DNA from: G963667145 sp963676515 [NCBI: Candidatus Cloacimonadota bacterium]
Lineage (GTDB): Bacteria; Cloacimonadota; Cloacimonadia; G963667145
Direction of reading: 5' to 3'
Assembly: GCA_963676515.1 (NCBI GenBank)
Contig: OY781061.1
Location: 434,001 to 498,000 of the forward strand
DNA length: 64,000 nucleotides
The notes beneath the pieces are model-generated. The model was not told the DNA's origin. It made no database searches and saw only the letters and a program-made list of their open reading frames with translations. Shown one piece after another: positions 34,250 through 43,900 of this stretch (position 1 is its first letter; the number at the start of each line of letters is the position of its first letter). The position numbers and the translations under genes were made by a program.

Positions 34250-35254
34250 CTACAATTTAGCTAAAGAATTTAATTTTTGCAAACAATTTTGCAACTTTTC
34301 AAAAACTCTAGTTGGAGTTAGCTTTGATTTATCTTCATCTGTAATATGCCAATGATGTCGGAATAATCCTTGTAAACTCCAATTTACTGTTTTAGTGTAA
34401 TCCATAAATATCACCAGTGATGGACAGCCTACCGCTTGACTAAAATGATTAATTCCGCCATCGTTACAAATCAACATTTCAGCCTTTTCGAGCAAAGCTC
34501 CTGCTTGAGAAAAATTAGTAGGGGGTGCTAAAAAAACTTTCTCTTTTATAAATTGTTGGACTTTCTTTACCGTCTCCAGTTCCGAGGGTCCCCAAAGAAG
34601 CAAAGGCATATAATCTGTCTTACTGCTCACCAAATCACAGAGCTTAGCATATTTTTCTTGTGACCACATTTTTCTTTTCACTGGCGAACCTGGCGATAAG
34701 ACGATAAATTTCTTATTCACAAATCCATTTTCTGCCAACCATTTATTGATATAATCTCGATCTTCATCTTTTATCTTAAAAAAGAGATTAAATTTTTCTT
34801 CTTTTATGCCCAGAGGTTTTAGCAAATCAAACCGCATTGCCGCCGAATAGCGTTGCTCTCCCTCATAACCAAGCAAATTATAAACTTTTTTGTAGCGTGA
34901 AGTTGCATAGCCTAATCGGTACTTAGCCCCACTAAAAAATGTAATCTGCCCACCAGTCGTTCCTCTGGTTTGATCTATCACCAAGTCGTATTTTGCTTTG
35001 CGAACTCTCCAGAAAAGTTTAGCTCGCCGCCAAACATTTGCTAGCCCCTTTTTGTGGCGAAACAAAATCAACTCATCGATATTAGGATTGCCCTCCAACA
35101 TAATTTGACAAGGAATACGAGTAAGAAAATCTAGTTTCGCTAAAGGAAATTTCTCTTTCACGCTCGGCAAATAAGCACTATTAAGCAAAGTATCGCCAAA
35201 CCTAAAGGGTGCGATAATTAATATTGTTTTTATTTTCGCAGAATTAATTTTCAA
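34250..35254 (-). CDS. Glycosyltransferase family 9 (LPS heptosyltransferase-like)
   Basis: This 334-residue GT9 enzyme resembles WaaC/WaaF-type heptosyltransferases that add ADP-heptose to the LPS core. The N-terminal RFGDTLLNSAYLPSVKEKFP (about 19-38) is the GD-x-hydrophobic start of the family. KYDLVIDQTRGTTGGQITFF (about 90-109) lies in the acceptor domain, and VLSPGSPVKRKMWSQEKYAKL (about 185-205) begins the donor domain. LICNDGGINHFSQAVGCPSL (about 262-281) is the sugar-nucleotide site, with DGG-x-N-H. GMHB and RfaE2 in the window supply ADP-heptose, supporting that donor. Confidence 0.88.
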   Translation of the reverse strand: MKINSAKIKTILIIAPFRFGDTLLNSAYLPSVKEKFPLAKLDFLTRIPCQIMLEGNPNIDELILFRHKKGLANVWRRAKLFWRVRKAKYDLVIDQTRGTTGGQITFFSGAKYRLGYATSRYKKVYNLLGYEGEQRYSAAMRFDLLKPLGIKEEKFNLFFKIKDEDRDYINKWLAENGFVNKKFIVLSPGSPVKRKMWSQEKYAKLCDLVSSKTDYMPLLLWGPSELETVKKVQQFIKEKVFLAPPTNFSQAGALLEKAEMLICNDGGINHFSQAVGCPSLVIFMDYTKTVNWSLQGLFRHHWHITDEDKSKLTPTRVFEKLQNCLQKLNSLAKL

Positions 35255-35277
35255 CTTAAAACCTCTTCACTAATTTA

Positions 35278-36954
35278 TTAAAAGGTTGAATTAGAATTTT
35301 CCAAAACTTTTTTGTAAGAAAAATCAAAAATATAGCGTCCTTGTTTATATTGCTCCACATTGAATAACGAAGACATTTCACATAATCTTTCAGAATTTAT
35401 ACCACTTAACTGCAACAAATCATTAGATAAAGACATCGTAGAATAAGAAAAATTTAAATTTCGCTCCAAAATAGCCCACTTATCTCCCATTGTCTTAACA
35501 TAATCAGGAGAGCCCCAGATAAAAAAAGGAATTTCCACCATATTTTTGGTGGGACTTCCAGCATCACAACCTCTTATCTTTCGGCAATCATAAACCTCCT
35601 GCCCATGATCTGAAAAATAGCAAAAAACTGTCGGAAGCTTAGCATTTTTACAAATCTTCAAAACTTCGCAAACTACATAATCGTTATACAATAAACTATT
35701 GTCATAAGAATTTATTTGCTTTTTATATTTGGGCTCTAAGTTTTTTTTGCTCTCGGGTAAACTTTGGTTTGTAAAACAATCCCATTCTCTAGGATAACGC
35801 ATAGAACAAGTTAAATGCGAGCCTAAAAAATGTAAAAATATTGCCTTTCGACTGCTCGTGTCTTGCAAAGCTATATCTAAAAGTGGCAATAATTCTTCAT
35901 CAAAATGAACTGACGACCTTTCCCTATCTGCATAGTTTACATACTTTCTAATTGTCGCTCTTTCCGTTATTTGTTCCAATACATTCCCCGAAGTTGAAGC
36001 TGCTGTTTGATTTGAAAACCAAAAAGTTTTAAATCTACAATGGTTAAGAGCATCGACTACACTAACATAAGGTTCCGAGAATCTTTTTTGCGTAAACATT
36101 AGTCCATTTTTCAACGATGGAACTGTATGCGTAGCACTGCTTATTACATCATTAAATTTTAGTAAGTTTTTATCTTCCCCCAGTAAACTGTTCAATCTGG
36201 GGGTCGTCTTTCTAGGATAGCCATAGGAACTCATATGATTGCGATTAGCCGCTTCTCCTACTATAACTACTAAATTAATCTTATCAAAATCTATATTTAA
36301 CCGACCTAAGTCCTTTTTGATTTTTTCTTCTGAAGGAGGCACTACAACTCTCTCTTCTCCAAGATATTTATTAATTGACCAAATGTTAAGACACATATAG
36401 TGTGAATTATAAAATTTCACCCCTTTAGTCACAGAAACAAACAAAATTATTGCAGAAAAAAGAAGTAGAAAATACGGCAATAATTTAACTTTAGCAATTT
36501 TTAAAAAGTTTTTTTTTGCAAACTTGAAAACCAAAATAGGTATTAACACAGACATAAACCAAGTAAACAACAATTTGAAACTAAGAAAATCTTCCGTAAA
36601 TTCTCCAGCTTCTTTATTGGTAGTTTCAAAAATAGCCTGTATAGCCCAAAAAGAGATGAAATTTTTGTAAAGAATAATGTGCAGTACATTTATCAAACTA
36701 CTAATTACAGCAAAAGATAAAACAAGAGATATATATAGCTTAGCTAGCTTTTTGGGTAAAAACAAAACGGGAGAAAATAAAGAAAAATCTATGAGTAAAG
36801 CTCGGAGTGTATCTGACAAAACATAATCTCTAAAAGTTAAAAAATATAACAAAAATCCATTAAATAAAGAAATTACAATCAAAAAAGATGTAAAACAAAT
36901 ATACTTTTCAATTTTTATTTCGGGAAAGTTATACAACGAAAATCTAAATTTCAT
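35278..36954 (-). CDS. Phosphoethanolamine transferase, EptA-like sulfatase-fold enzyme
   Basis: This is a 558-residue inner membrane enzyme with five N-terminal helices (about residues 18-190) and a periplasmic alkaline-phosphatase fold. It has the EptA-type signature VVIVGEAANRNHMSSYGYP (about 228-246), a catalytic Thr in SSATHTVPSLKNGLMF (about 269-284), HFLGSHLTCSMRYP (about 372-385) and FSDHGQEVYDCRKI (about 450-463). It would transfer phosphoethanolamine from phosphatidylethanolamine to lipid A, core sugar or O-antigen. It lies between rfbA and the heptosyltransferase in the LPS cluster. It is a second sulfatase-fold enzyme next to the LtaS-like one at 27.5 kb. Confidence 0.87.
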   Translation of the reverse strand: MKFRFSLYNFPEIKIEKYICFTSFLIVISLFNGFLLYFLTFRDYVLSDTLRALLIDFSLFSPVLFLPKKLAKLYISLVLSFAVISSLINVLHIILYKNFISFWAIQAIFETTNKEAGEFTEDFLSFKLLFTWFMSVLIPILVFKFAKKNFLKIAKVKLLPYFLLLFSAIILFVSVTKGVKFYNSHYMCLNIWSINKYLGEERVVVPPSEEKIKKDLGRLNIDFDKINLVVIVGEAANRNHMSSYGYPRKTTPRLNSLLGEDKNLLKFNDVISSATHTVPSLKNGLMFTQKRFSEPYVSVVDALNHCRFKTFWFSNQTAASTSGNVLEQITERATIRKYVNYADRERSSVHFDEELLPLLDIALQDTSSRKAIFLHFLGSHLTCSMRYPREWDCFTNQSLPESKKNLEPKYKKQINSYDNSLLYNDYVVCEVLKICKNAKLPTVFCYFSDHGQEVYDCRKIRGCDAGSPTKNMVEIPFFIWGSPDYVKTMGDKWAILERNLNFSYSTMSLSNDLLQLSGINSERLCEMSSLFNVEQYKQGRYIFDFSYKKVLENSNSTF

Positions 36955-36970
36955 CTTAATTCCAATTTTA

Positions 36971-37867
36971 TTATTTATCTTTTGCCATAGCTTTAAGTTT
37001 AGCTAACTTCAAAAGATATTGTCCATAATTATTCTTACTCATCTGGTTGCCCTGCTTAGTCAACTTATCTCGATTGATAAACCCTTGGCGATAAGCAATC
37101 TCCTCCAAACAAGCCACCTTGAGCCCTTGGCGTTTTTCCAAAATTTCGATATAAGAGCCAGCTTCCAATAGGCTTTGATGAGTCCCTGTGTCCAGCCAAG
37201 CAAAACCTCTTCCCATCAGCTCCAGCTTCAAGTTTTTCTCTTGCAAATAAGCCTCGATCACCGAGGTAATCTCCAGCTCTCCTCTGACAGACGGTTGCAC
37301 CTTTTTAGCAATTTCACTGACTCCTCCAGGAAAAAAATACAAACCTACTATCGCGTAGTTGTTGGGAGGATTGCAAGGTTTCTCCTCAATGCTTTTCACA
37401 TTTAGATCTTGGTCAAAATCGGCAATCCCGTACCTTTCTGGATCTTCCACATAGTAACCAAAAATCGTGGCTTTCTGTTCTCTTTCCACATTGTTGCGAG
37501 CATTTTCCAAAAGGTCAATAATCCCATTACCATGAAAAATGTTGTCTCCTAAAATCAAGCAAACGGCATCATCACCGATAAACTTTTCACCCAAAATAAA
37601 AGCTTGTGCAAGCCCATCGGGGCTAGGCTGCTCCACATAAGAAAAATTAACGCCAAAATCTTCGCCATTACCGAGCATCTCTTCAAACTTGGGCAAATCT
37701 TGCGGTGTGGATATAATCAAAATATCTCTGATGCCCGCGAGCATCAAAATCGAGATGGGATAGTAAATCATAGGCTTATCATATATCGGCAACAATTGTT
37801 TGGAAATCGACTTGGTAAGAGGATAAAGCCTAGTACCACTGCCACCTGCTAATACGATACCTTTCAT
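36971..37867 (-). CDS. rfbA: Glucose-1-phosphate thymidylyltransferase
   Basis: RfbA makes dTDP-glucose from dTTP and glucose 1-phosphate, the first step of dTDP-deoxysugar synthesis. It has 298 residues, the family length. [18 protein letters not shown] (1-18) is the nucleotide loop, then come [16 protein letters not shown] (22-37), LGDNIFHG (about 107-114, catalytic Asp) and [18 protein letters not shown] (about 220-237). It overlaps rfbB by 4 bases. Confidence 0.97.
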   Translation of the reverse strand: MKGIVLAGGSGTRLYPLTKSISKQLLPIYDKPMIYYPISILMLAGIRDILIISTPQDLPKFEEMLGNGEDFGVNFSYVEQPSPDGLAQAFILGEKFIGDDAVCLILGDNIFHGNGIIDLLENARNNVEREQKATIFGYYVEDPERYGIADFDQDLNVKSIEEKPCNPPNNYAIVGLYFFPGGVSEIAKKVQPSVRGELEITSVIEAYLQEKNLKLELMGRGFAWLDTGTHQSLLEAGSYIEILEKRQGLKVACLEEIAYRQGFINRDKLTKQGNQMSKNNYGQYLLKLAKLKAMAKDK

Positions 37868-38919
37868 TTTTGCTCTCCATACATTTTATCATAATACTCT
37901 TGATAATCTCCGCTAGTGATCCTCTGCAACCAAGATTCGTTGGCAAGATACCAATCGACTGTAATCTCCAAGCCTTCCTCAAACTGCAAGGACGGGAGCC
38001 ATCCCAGCTCATTTTTCAACTTGTTGGAGTCTATCGCATATCTCAAATCGTGCCCTGCTCTATCTGTAACATAAGTGATTAATTTTTCGCTCTCGCCTGA
38101 TTTTCTATCCAATTTTTTATCCATTATCTTGCAAAGCAGTTTGATAAGGTCAATATTCGTCCACTCATTAAATCCACCAATATTGAAGGTCTCTCCCGTT
38201 TTATCCGAGAAAAAAATCGTATCGATGGCTCTGGCGTGATCTATGACATACAGCCAATCTCGCACATTTTCGCCCTTACCATACACAGGCAAAGGTTTAT
38301 TATTGCGAATATTGTTAATAAATAATGGTAAAAGCTTTTCTGGAAATTGATTCGGGCCGTAGTTGTTAGAACAGTTGGAGATAATCGTCGGCAAACCATA
38401 AGTGTTAGCGTAAGCTCTGACAAAGTGGTCAGAAGAAGCTTTAGAAGCAGAATATGGTGATTTCGGATCGTAAGGAGTCTCTTCCACAAAAAATCCCGTC
38501 TTCCCCAAAGAGCCATAAACTTCGTCCGTGGAAATATGATAAAAAAGTTTCCCCACAAAATCCTTTTTCCAACTCTCTTTAGCCGATTGCAAAAGATTCA
38601 GTGTGCCCATCACATTTGTGTTGGCAAATTCAAAAGGATTGGTGATTGACCTGTCCACATGGGATTCCGCCGCCAAATGAATCACTCCATCAATATTGTA
38701 GTCAGAGAAAATTTTCCCAACCAGCTCTTTATCACAGATGTCGCCTTTTACAAAAATGTAGTTATCTTTACCTTCTACATCTTGCAAGTTTTCTAAATTT
38801 CCCGCATAAGTCAGCTTATCCAAGTTGATAATTTTCTTCTTGGGATACTTGTTTACTAACAATCTGACCAAATGGCTACCGATAAAACCAGCACCGCCAG
38901 TAACTAGAATGTTGTCCAT
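37864..38919 (-). CDS. rfbB: dTDP-glucose 4,6-dehydratase
   Basis: RfbB converts dTDP-glucose to dTDP-4-keto-6-deoxyglucose with bound NAD. It has 351 residues. [19 protein letters not shown] (3-21) is the Rossmann loop, and [14 protein letters not shown] (about 80-93) is a family segment. [13 protein letters not shown] (about 127-139) contributes the catalytic Thr/Asp/Glu, and [20 protein letters not shown] (about 154-173) has the YxxxK pair. The start follows the aminotransferase stop as TAATG. It feeds both the epimerase and the aminotransferase encoded upstream. Confidence 0.97.
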   Translation of the reverse strand: MDNILVTGGAGFIGSHLVRLLVNKYPKKKIINLDKLTYAGNLENLQDVEGKDNYIFVKGDICDKELVGKIFSDYNIDGVIHLAAESHVDRSITNPFEFANTNVMGTLNLLQSAKESWKKDFVGKLFYHISTDEVYGSLGKTGFFVEETPYDPKSPYSASKASSDHFVRAYANTYGLPTIISNCSNNYGPNQFPEKLLPLFINNIRNNKPLPVYGKGENVRDWLYVIDHARAIDTIFFSDKTGETFNIGGFNEWTNIDLIKLLCKIMDKKLDRKSGESEKLITYVTDRAGHDLRYAIDSNKLKNELGWLPSLQFEEGLEITVDWYLANESWLQRITSGDYQEYYDKMYGEQK

Positions 38920-40037
38920 TAGGATTTTCTGTTGTATTCCAACAATAAATCACAAATTTTTATTATCTCTTCATCTTTTAAATAAAGATGCAAAGGCAAT
39001 GATAATAACCTTTGAGAATAAAATTCAGCATTTATGAGTTTAGTTCCTTTATAAGGCTCGTAGGTAGAATTCACTCTATAATGCACCCCTGGATAAACAC
39101 CGTTTTGTGCTAAAAAATCTATTATTTTTTCTCTGTCTTCCACCAAAATTTGAAAAAGATGCCGAGAAGTTTCCAAGCTCTCGTGTTCAATGACCTCAAA
39201 ACTCTCCGAAATTTTCCCTTTATACAAGTTAACAATTGCCCTTCTTCGCTCATTATCATCATCCAAATATTTAAGTCCAACTAAACCCAAAGCGGCAATA
39301 ACAGAGTTACCATGGTATTTGTACCCTATCTGGGTGACATTATAATCCCATTTATAACTACCCTGTTTACTCCTAGAAAATGTATCTTTATTTATACCAA
39401 GCCAAGAAAGTTCTCTAGCTTTTTTATCTAGCTTCTCCTCAGTAAAACAAATCATTCCACTATCAGCTGTAGGAAGATTTTTAACCGCTTGAAAAGAAAA
39501 CACAGAAACATCACAATCAAAGCCGACATGCTTTCCACTAATTCTACTGCCTGCCATATGTGCAGCGTCCAAAATTATCTTTAAATTGTTATCCTTCGCA
39601 ATTTTGATTACTTCCAAAAGATTCGCTGTGTTGCCTGCAACTCCAACAAAAACTATTGCCTTTGTTTTAGAAGTAATTTTTGCCCTTACAGAATCAGGGT
39701 TCAAATTCAATGATTTATCAACATCAGCAAAAATAGGTTTCAGATTTTCATATTTAATTGCATGATTTGTAGAAACAAAAGTTAATGCTGTGGAAATAAC
39801 CTCATCTCCATCATTCCAACCATTAACTTCTTTCAATATTTTTATTGCTAAGTGCAGACCTACTGTAGCGGAATTTAAAAAATGAGCATTATTCAAACCA
39901 GTATAATCTTTCCACTTATTTTCAAACTCAGTTGTTTTGAAACCCATCCCTGTCCAACCAATTTCTAAACATTCCTTAATCTCATTCAAACATTCATCAA
40001 CCCTATAAAAAGGTTTTAAAACCTGAATTTTATCCAT
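38919..40037 (-). CDS. DegT/DnrJ/EryC1/StrS-family sugar aminotransferase
   Basis: This is a 372-residue PLP-dependent sugar aminotransferase that transfers amino from glutamate to a nucleotide-linked keto sugar. The motifs are NSATVGLHLAIKIL (about 55-68), EVISTALTFVSTNHAI (about 78-93), IILDAAHMAGS (about 155-165) and the PLP lysine in FSFQAVKNLPTADSGMI (about 180-196). Later, GYKYHGNSVIAALGLVGLKY is the substrate loop. The gene sits between rfbC and rfbB where rfbD is often found, so its substrate is probably a dTDP-4-keto-6-deoxyhexose. Whether D- or L-configured is inferred below. Confidence 0.87.
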   Translation of the reverse strand: MDKIQVLKPFYRVDECLNEIKECLEIGWTGMGFKTTEFENKWKDYTGLNNAHFLNSATVGLHLAIKILKEVNGWNDGDEVISTALTFVSTNHAIKYENLKPIFADVDKSLNLNPDSVRAKITSKTKAIVFVGVAGNTANLLEVIKIAKDNNLKIILDAAHMAGSRISGKHVGFDCDVSVFSFQAVKNLPTADSGMICFTEEKLDKKARELSWLGINKDTFSRSKQGSYKWDYNVTQIGYKYHGNSVIAALGLVGLKYLDDDNERRRAIVNLYKGKISESFEVIEHESLETSRHLFQILVEDREKIIDFLAQNGVYPGVHYRVNSTYEPYKGTKLINAEFYSQRLLSLPLHLYLKDEEIIKICDLLLEYNRKS

Positions 40038-40038
40038 C

Positions 40039-40590
40039 TTACTTTCCTTCTTTCAAATATTCTTTCAAACTGGGATATTTACAATCTTTCTCAGATATAA
40101 GAGGCAATTTTATTCCGTATTTGTCTAGTCGCCAATCTATTGCTATGGTTGGATCATTCCAGATGATTCCAGCTTCAGCCTGTGGAGCATAATAGTTATC
40201 TACCTTGTACTGCACAATCACTTTCTCCGACAAAGCCAAAAAGCCGTGAGCAAAACCTTGCGGAATAAAAAACTGCTTCTTGTTTTCATCAGAAAGCTCC
40301 ACTGCCTCATATTTCCCAAAAGTTATAGATCCCTTCCGCAAATCTACCGCTACATCCAAAATTTTCCCTAAAACACATCTGACCAACTTACTCTGGGCAT
40401 AATGCTCTCTCTGAAAATGCAACCCTCTAAGAACTCCGAAGCTTGAGCAAGACTCGTTCTCCTGCACAAAATCGATTTTCCCCATTTTCTTTTCAAAATC
40501 GTCTTGGCGAAAACTCTCCATAAAATAGCCCCGAGGGTCGGAGAATATTCGTTTCTCTGACAAAATTAAGGGATTATTTAATAATTTCAT
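40039..40590 (-). CDS. rfbC: dTDP-4-dehydrorhamnose 3,5-epimerase
   Basis: RfbC epimerises C3 and C5 of dTDP-4-keto-6-deoxyglucose to the L-rhamno form. It is a 183-residue cupin. FVQENESCSSFGVLRGLHFQ (about 42-61) includes the catalytic His; FFIPQGFAHGFLAL (about 108-121) and QYKVDNYYAPQAEAGIIWNDP (about 129-149) carry the tyrosine and the closing segment. These are RmlC residues, not those of the related 3,4-ketoisomerase. No rfbD is in the window. The next gene, one base away, is the sugar aminotransferase. Confidence 0.95.
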   Translation of the reverse strand: MKLLNNPLILSEKRIFSDPRGYFMESFRQDDFEKKMGKIDFVQENESCSSFGVLRGLHFQREHYAQSKLVRCVLGKILDVAVDLRKGSITFGKYEAVELSDENKKQFFIPQGFAHGFLALSEKVIVQYKVDNYYAPQAEAGIIWNDPTIAIDWRLDKYGIKLPLISEKDCKYPSLKEYLKEGK

Positions 40591-41789
40591 ATTAAGTTCT
40601 TATTTATTTTTTTAGCATTAAAAGAAAAGAAAAGAAAGCTATAAAAAAAAGGGAAGAAATACGAGCCCATTCTTGATTCCAAAATCGTATCAAAAGTAAA
40701 ATGAATAAAAGCTATTAATATAAAATTTAAAAAAATAAAATTCTTATCTCTAATCGCTTTTAAAGTGGACAAGACAAAAGTTGATAAAATCAAAATAAAA
40801 CCTAGCAATCCTTTTTTAATAAAAATGTTAATAAATTCATTATGAGGAGCACTAAGAAAGTTTTTAAAATGGTTGCTAAGACCTGTCTCATTTTGCAATT
40901 TTTCTTTAAACTTTTTTGTTCCCTCTTTAGTCCCATATCCCAAAAATAAAGCTCTTGGGTTTTTAGGCATCTCTTTTATTACATTAAAGCCAGCATGCCA
41001 TAAAAAAATTCTTGCTGATTTGTCGTAATTACTTTTCAATCGTTCTGTTCTAGGGTTATTGTAAAAAAAGAACATCGTAATAAGAAGAGAAGAAAATATT
41101 GCAAACTTAATGATTCTCTGAGTATACTTAAAACTTACAAATATAGAATAGAAAAATAAAATCGCAATTGTGGATATAAATCCAGTTCTTGAAGAAGCTA
41201 AATAATTCGAAACCAAGAATGTCATTAAAAAAAGCATCAAAATACAGGTTATCTCTCTCCTGTTTTTTCTTAGTAATAAATAAATCGTCAAAGCTAGAGC
41301 TAAAGACATGTACATAGAAAACCATGTAGGATTTTCACCTGCAAATCTAATATAAAAAAAACTATTTGTGTCAAAAGCGTTAAAAATAGAAAATACACAT
41401 TTCAAAAAGCAACCTAAAACATAAGAGTAGATTATGTAGAGAACTTCGTTTCCAAAAAATTCTTTCCCAAGAAAAAAAATAATGGGAAAAATCAAAAAAC
41501 CTGCTCTTTTTTCAATCTGTTTTAACTCTATAAAAAAGTCGAAAAATAACAAACTCAACAAACTGTATGAAAAATAAACTATGCATAACCAAAAAATAGT
41601 TTTGTGTCTTCGATTCTCTTCAAGTCTGTTTTCCCAACTACAACCTAAAATCCAAATAAAAAAACAAAAAATAGTAATTTCAGGAATATTTTTGTGAAAG
41701 GGTAGTAAAAAAGTTATTAGCAAAACAAAAAACAAGTTTATGCTTTCAAAAATTTTCTTCTTATTTCTAAAATATTCTATTTTATCCAC
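40587..41789 (-). CDS. O-antigen ligase/polymerase-type membrane protein (WaaL/Wzy superfamily)
   Basis: This is a 400-residue protein with about eleven transmembrane helices. A large periplasmic loop near the C-terminus (about 255-315) ends in SAPHNEFINIFIKKGLLGFIL, the WaaL-family His and the glycines that begin the next helix. SSRTGFISTIAIL (about 201-213) provides the family Arg. Such proteins ligate O-antigen to lipid A core or polymerise it. Sequence alone does not separate the two. It overlaps both neighbours by 4-8 bases. Confidence 0.82.
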   Translation of the reverse strand: MDKIEYFRNKKKIFESINLFFVLLITFLLPFHKNIPEITIFCFFIWILGCSWENRLEENRRHKTIFWLCIVYFSYSLLSLLFFDFFIELKQIEKRAGFLIFPIIFFLGKEFFGNEVLYIIYSYVLGCFLKCVFSIFNAFDTNSFFYIRFAGENPTWFSMYMSLALALTIYLLLRKNRREITCILMLFLMTFLVSNYLASSRTGFISTIAILFFYSIFVSFKYTQRIIKFAIFSSLLITMFFFYNNPRTERLKSNYDKSARIFLWHAGFNVIKEMPKNPRALFLGYGTKEGTKKFKEKLQNETGLSNHFKNFLSAPHNEFINIFIKKGLLGFILILSTFVLSTLKAIRDKNFIFLNFILIAFIHFTFDTILESRMGSYFFPFFYSFLFFSFNAKKINKNLI

Positions 41790-42870
41790 TTATAACCTTC
41801 TTGTATAAAATTTCCAGATTATCAATCATCATTTCTTCTGAGAACTTTTTTTCTATGGTATACAAGGCCGCTTTTGAGATTTCTTTCCTTATATTTTCGT
41901 TTTTAAAGAGACATAAAATTTTTTCTGCCAATTTCTCCGGATTTTTTTCTTCTACTAAAATACCATTTACTTCATCTTCAATAAGCTCCGGTATTCCACC
42001 GATTCTAGAACTTATAGTCACACACCCCACAGAAAGATACTCAAAAAGAGTGTTTGGAATGGCCTCATTATAAGTATAAGTAAGAGCAATATCGTAAACA
42101 GCTGCTCTTAACAAAGGATTACTTGTAAAACCTGCAAAAATAACTTTTTCCCCTAGCCTTAGATTTTGAACTATTTTTTTCAAAGAAGAAAGTTCTTCTC
42201 CCACTCCCGTAATAACAAGAACCATCTCACGATAACTACTAGATAACAATCCAAAAGCTTTAATAACATCTGCAATTCCTTTTTCTTTATCGAGTCTAGA
42301 TGTTATGCCCAACACAAAATCATCTTTTGCAATCCCCAACTTTACTCTTTCATCTGCAATTTTACTTTGAGCAATTTTTTTTGTATTTCGCCCATGATAA
42401 ATAACGGAAAACTTATCTGAATCCATCCAATTAACTTTTTTCAAAGATTCTTTTTTGGTAAACTCAGAAATCGTCATTGTGTAATCTACAAAAAGATTAT
42501 GATGCAATCTGTATTTCAACGCTTTTTTGAAATCTCCCTGATTACCCACACGCCTAAGAAGAGGAATTTTGCATATCCTAGCTGCCAACCCCCCAGCAAC
42601 TATCTCCTTTTCTATGTTAGCAACAATCAAATCAATTCCGTTTTTTTTTATGAACTTCGCCAGCCAAAAAGAAGTAAATAAATTATACATAAATCCTAGT
42701 TTTCGAGAAATCAAATTTAAACGCTTATCTGATTTTTTGGTAAATTCACTTTGAGGATGTGAAATAATGAACACTTGGTGTCCTCGATTTTCTAGAGCCA
42801 AAGCCGTTTTTTGCATCCAAGTAATCACACCACCCCAACTTTTTTTAGAAGAAATATACAAAATATTCAT
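41782..42870 (-). CDS. Glycosyltransferase family 4
   Basis: This is a 362-residue GT-B enzyme. The N-terminus ILYISSKKSWGGVITWMQKTA has the acceptor-domain glycine loop. The donor domain begins FVLGITSRLDKEKGIADVI (about 189-207), and the nucleotide-sugar site is ALTYTYNEAIPNTLFEYLSV (about 263-282) with the E-x7-E pair. Another GT4 gene of similar type is at 33142. They are different enough to serve different sugars of the repeat unit. Confidence 0.9.
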   Translation of the reverse strand: MNILYISSKKSWGGVITWMQKTALALENRGHQVFIISHPQSEFTKKSDKRLNLISRKLGFMYNLFTSFWLAKFIKKNGIDLIVANIEKEIVAGGLAARICKIPLLRRVGNQGDFKKALKYRLHHNLFVDYTMTISEFTKKESLKKVNWMDSDKFSVIYHGRNTKKIAQSKIADERVKLGIAKDDFVLGITSRLDKEKGIADVIKAFGLLSSSYREMVLVITGVGEELSSLKKIVQNLRLGEKVIFAGFTSNPLLRAAVYDIALTYTYNEAIPNTLFEYLSVGCVTISSRIGGIPELIEDEVNGILVEEKNPEKLAEKILCLFKNENIRKEISKAALYTIEKKFSEEMMIDNLEILYKKVISG

Positions 42871-42871
42871 T

Positions 42872-43900
42872 TTATGAGATAAACTTCCTTTTTGCTTTTT
42901 TTAGAGGCAAAAACCCATAAAAAAAAGATTTAATGCGAAGAGAAAAAGAAATATCAAAACTTTTAGATAAAGAACTAAAAGAAAAACATCTCGCTCCGAA
43001 CATACCATACTGTTTACAAATACGCCAAAATCTATTTATAAGAACTAACTTAAAAGCTTTATTGTCATAAAAAAGAGTCTCCGCATTTTTTTTAACTAAA
43101 AATTTAATCCAACTCTCTGTAACTTTTAAATCTTCTTTTTTAAGACTTTTTTCTATACCAAATAAAATTGAATTTGCTCTATATTTAGGCTTAAACTGTA
43201 AAATATTAAGCTCTTTAAAAATATTTTTTGAATTAAATGCCCTAACCTTGTCAGAATAGAAAGAATTTCTAATATTACCTACTTGCCCCATATGGACTCT
43301 ATATTTAACTAAAACTTGAGGAATATTGTAAAACTTAGTCAAAGGAGAAAGTCTTGACCATAAGTCATAATCTTGAGATTTCTTATAATTGCCATTATAT
43401 TTAAGACCCGTTTTGTCAATTACTTCTTTTCTAATCATCACTGTAGAATGCCCAATTACACAATCAAATAACAAAGCAACTTTAATATTTTCTGAGAAAA
43501 TAGGCTTGTGCTTTATTTTATTAGATTTACCAAAATTTTTATACCAACTTCCACAAACACCTATGTCTTTATTATTTTTCATAAACTCATATTGGACTAA
43601 GAGCCTATTTGAAATAGAAATATCATCAGCATCCATTCTAGCAATGTAACTGCCTTTAGCCCGATCTAATCCAATATTTAACGAAGCACCAATACCCAAA
43701 TTTGCTTTATTTTTTATAAGAACAATTTTTTTATCTTTATAAGACAATACAATGTTAACACTTTCATCTGTGGAACAATCATCAATAATAATTAATTCAA
43801 ATTCTTGAAATGTCTGATTTAAAATGCTCTCAATAGCACTTTTTAAATATTTCTGCCCATTATAAACTGGCATTATAATCGATATTTTTGGACAAATCAT
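42872..43900 (-). CDS. Glycosyltransferase family 2
   Basis: This is a 342-residue inverting GT-A enzyme. ISIIMPVYNGQKYLKSAIES (7-26) begins the nucleotide-binding fold. LIIIDDCSTDES (about 36-47) and ARMDADDISISN (about 88-99, DxD-like metal motif) follow. YKKSQDYDLWSRL (about 168-180) matches the later ED-like motif of family members. The start codon overlaps the upstream gene stop (ATGA). Donor and acceptor are unknown. Confidence 0.92.
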   Translation of the reverse strand: MICPKISIIMPVYNGQKYLKSAIESILNQTFQEFELIIIDDCSTDESVNIVLSYKDKKIVLIKNKANLGIGASLNIGLDRAKGSYIARMDADDISISNRLLVQYEFMKNNKDIGVCGSWYKNFGKSNKIKHKPIFSENIKVALLFDCVIGHSTVMIRKEVIDKTGLKYNGNYKKSQDYDLWSRLSPLTKFYNIPQVLVKYRVHMGQVGNIRNSFYSDKVRAFNSKNIFKELNILQFKPKYRANSILFGIEKSLKKEDLKVTESWIKFLVKKNAETLFYDNKAFKLVLINRFWRICKQYGMFGARCFSFSSLSKSFDISFSLRIKSFFYGFLPLKKAKRKFIS

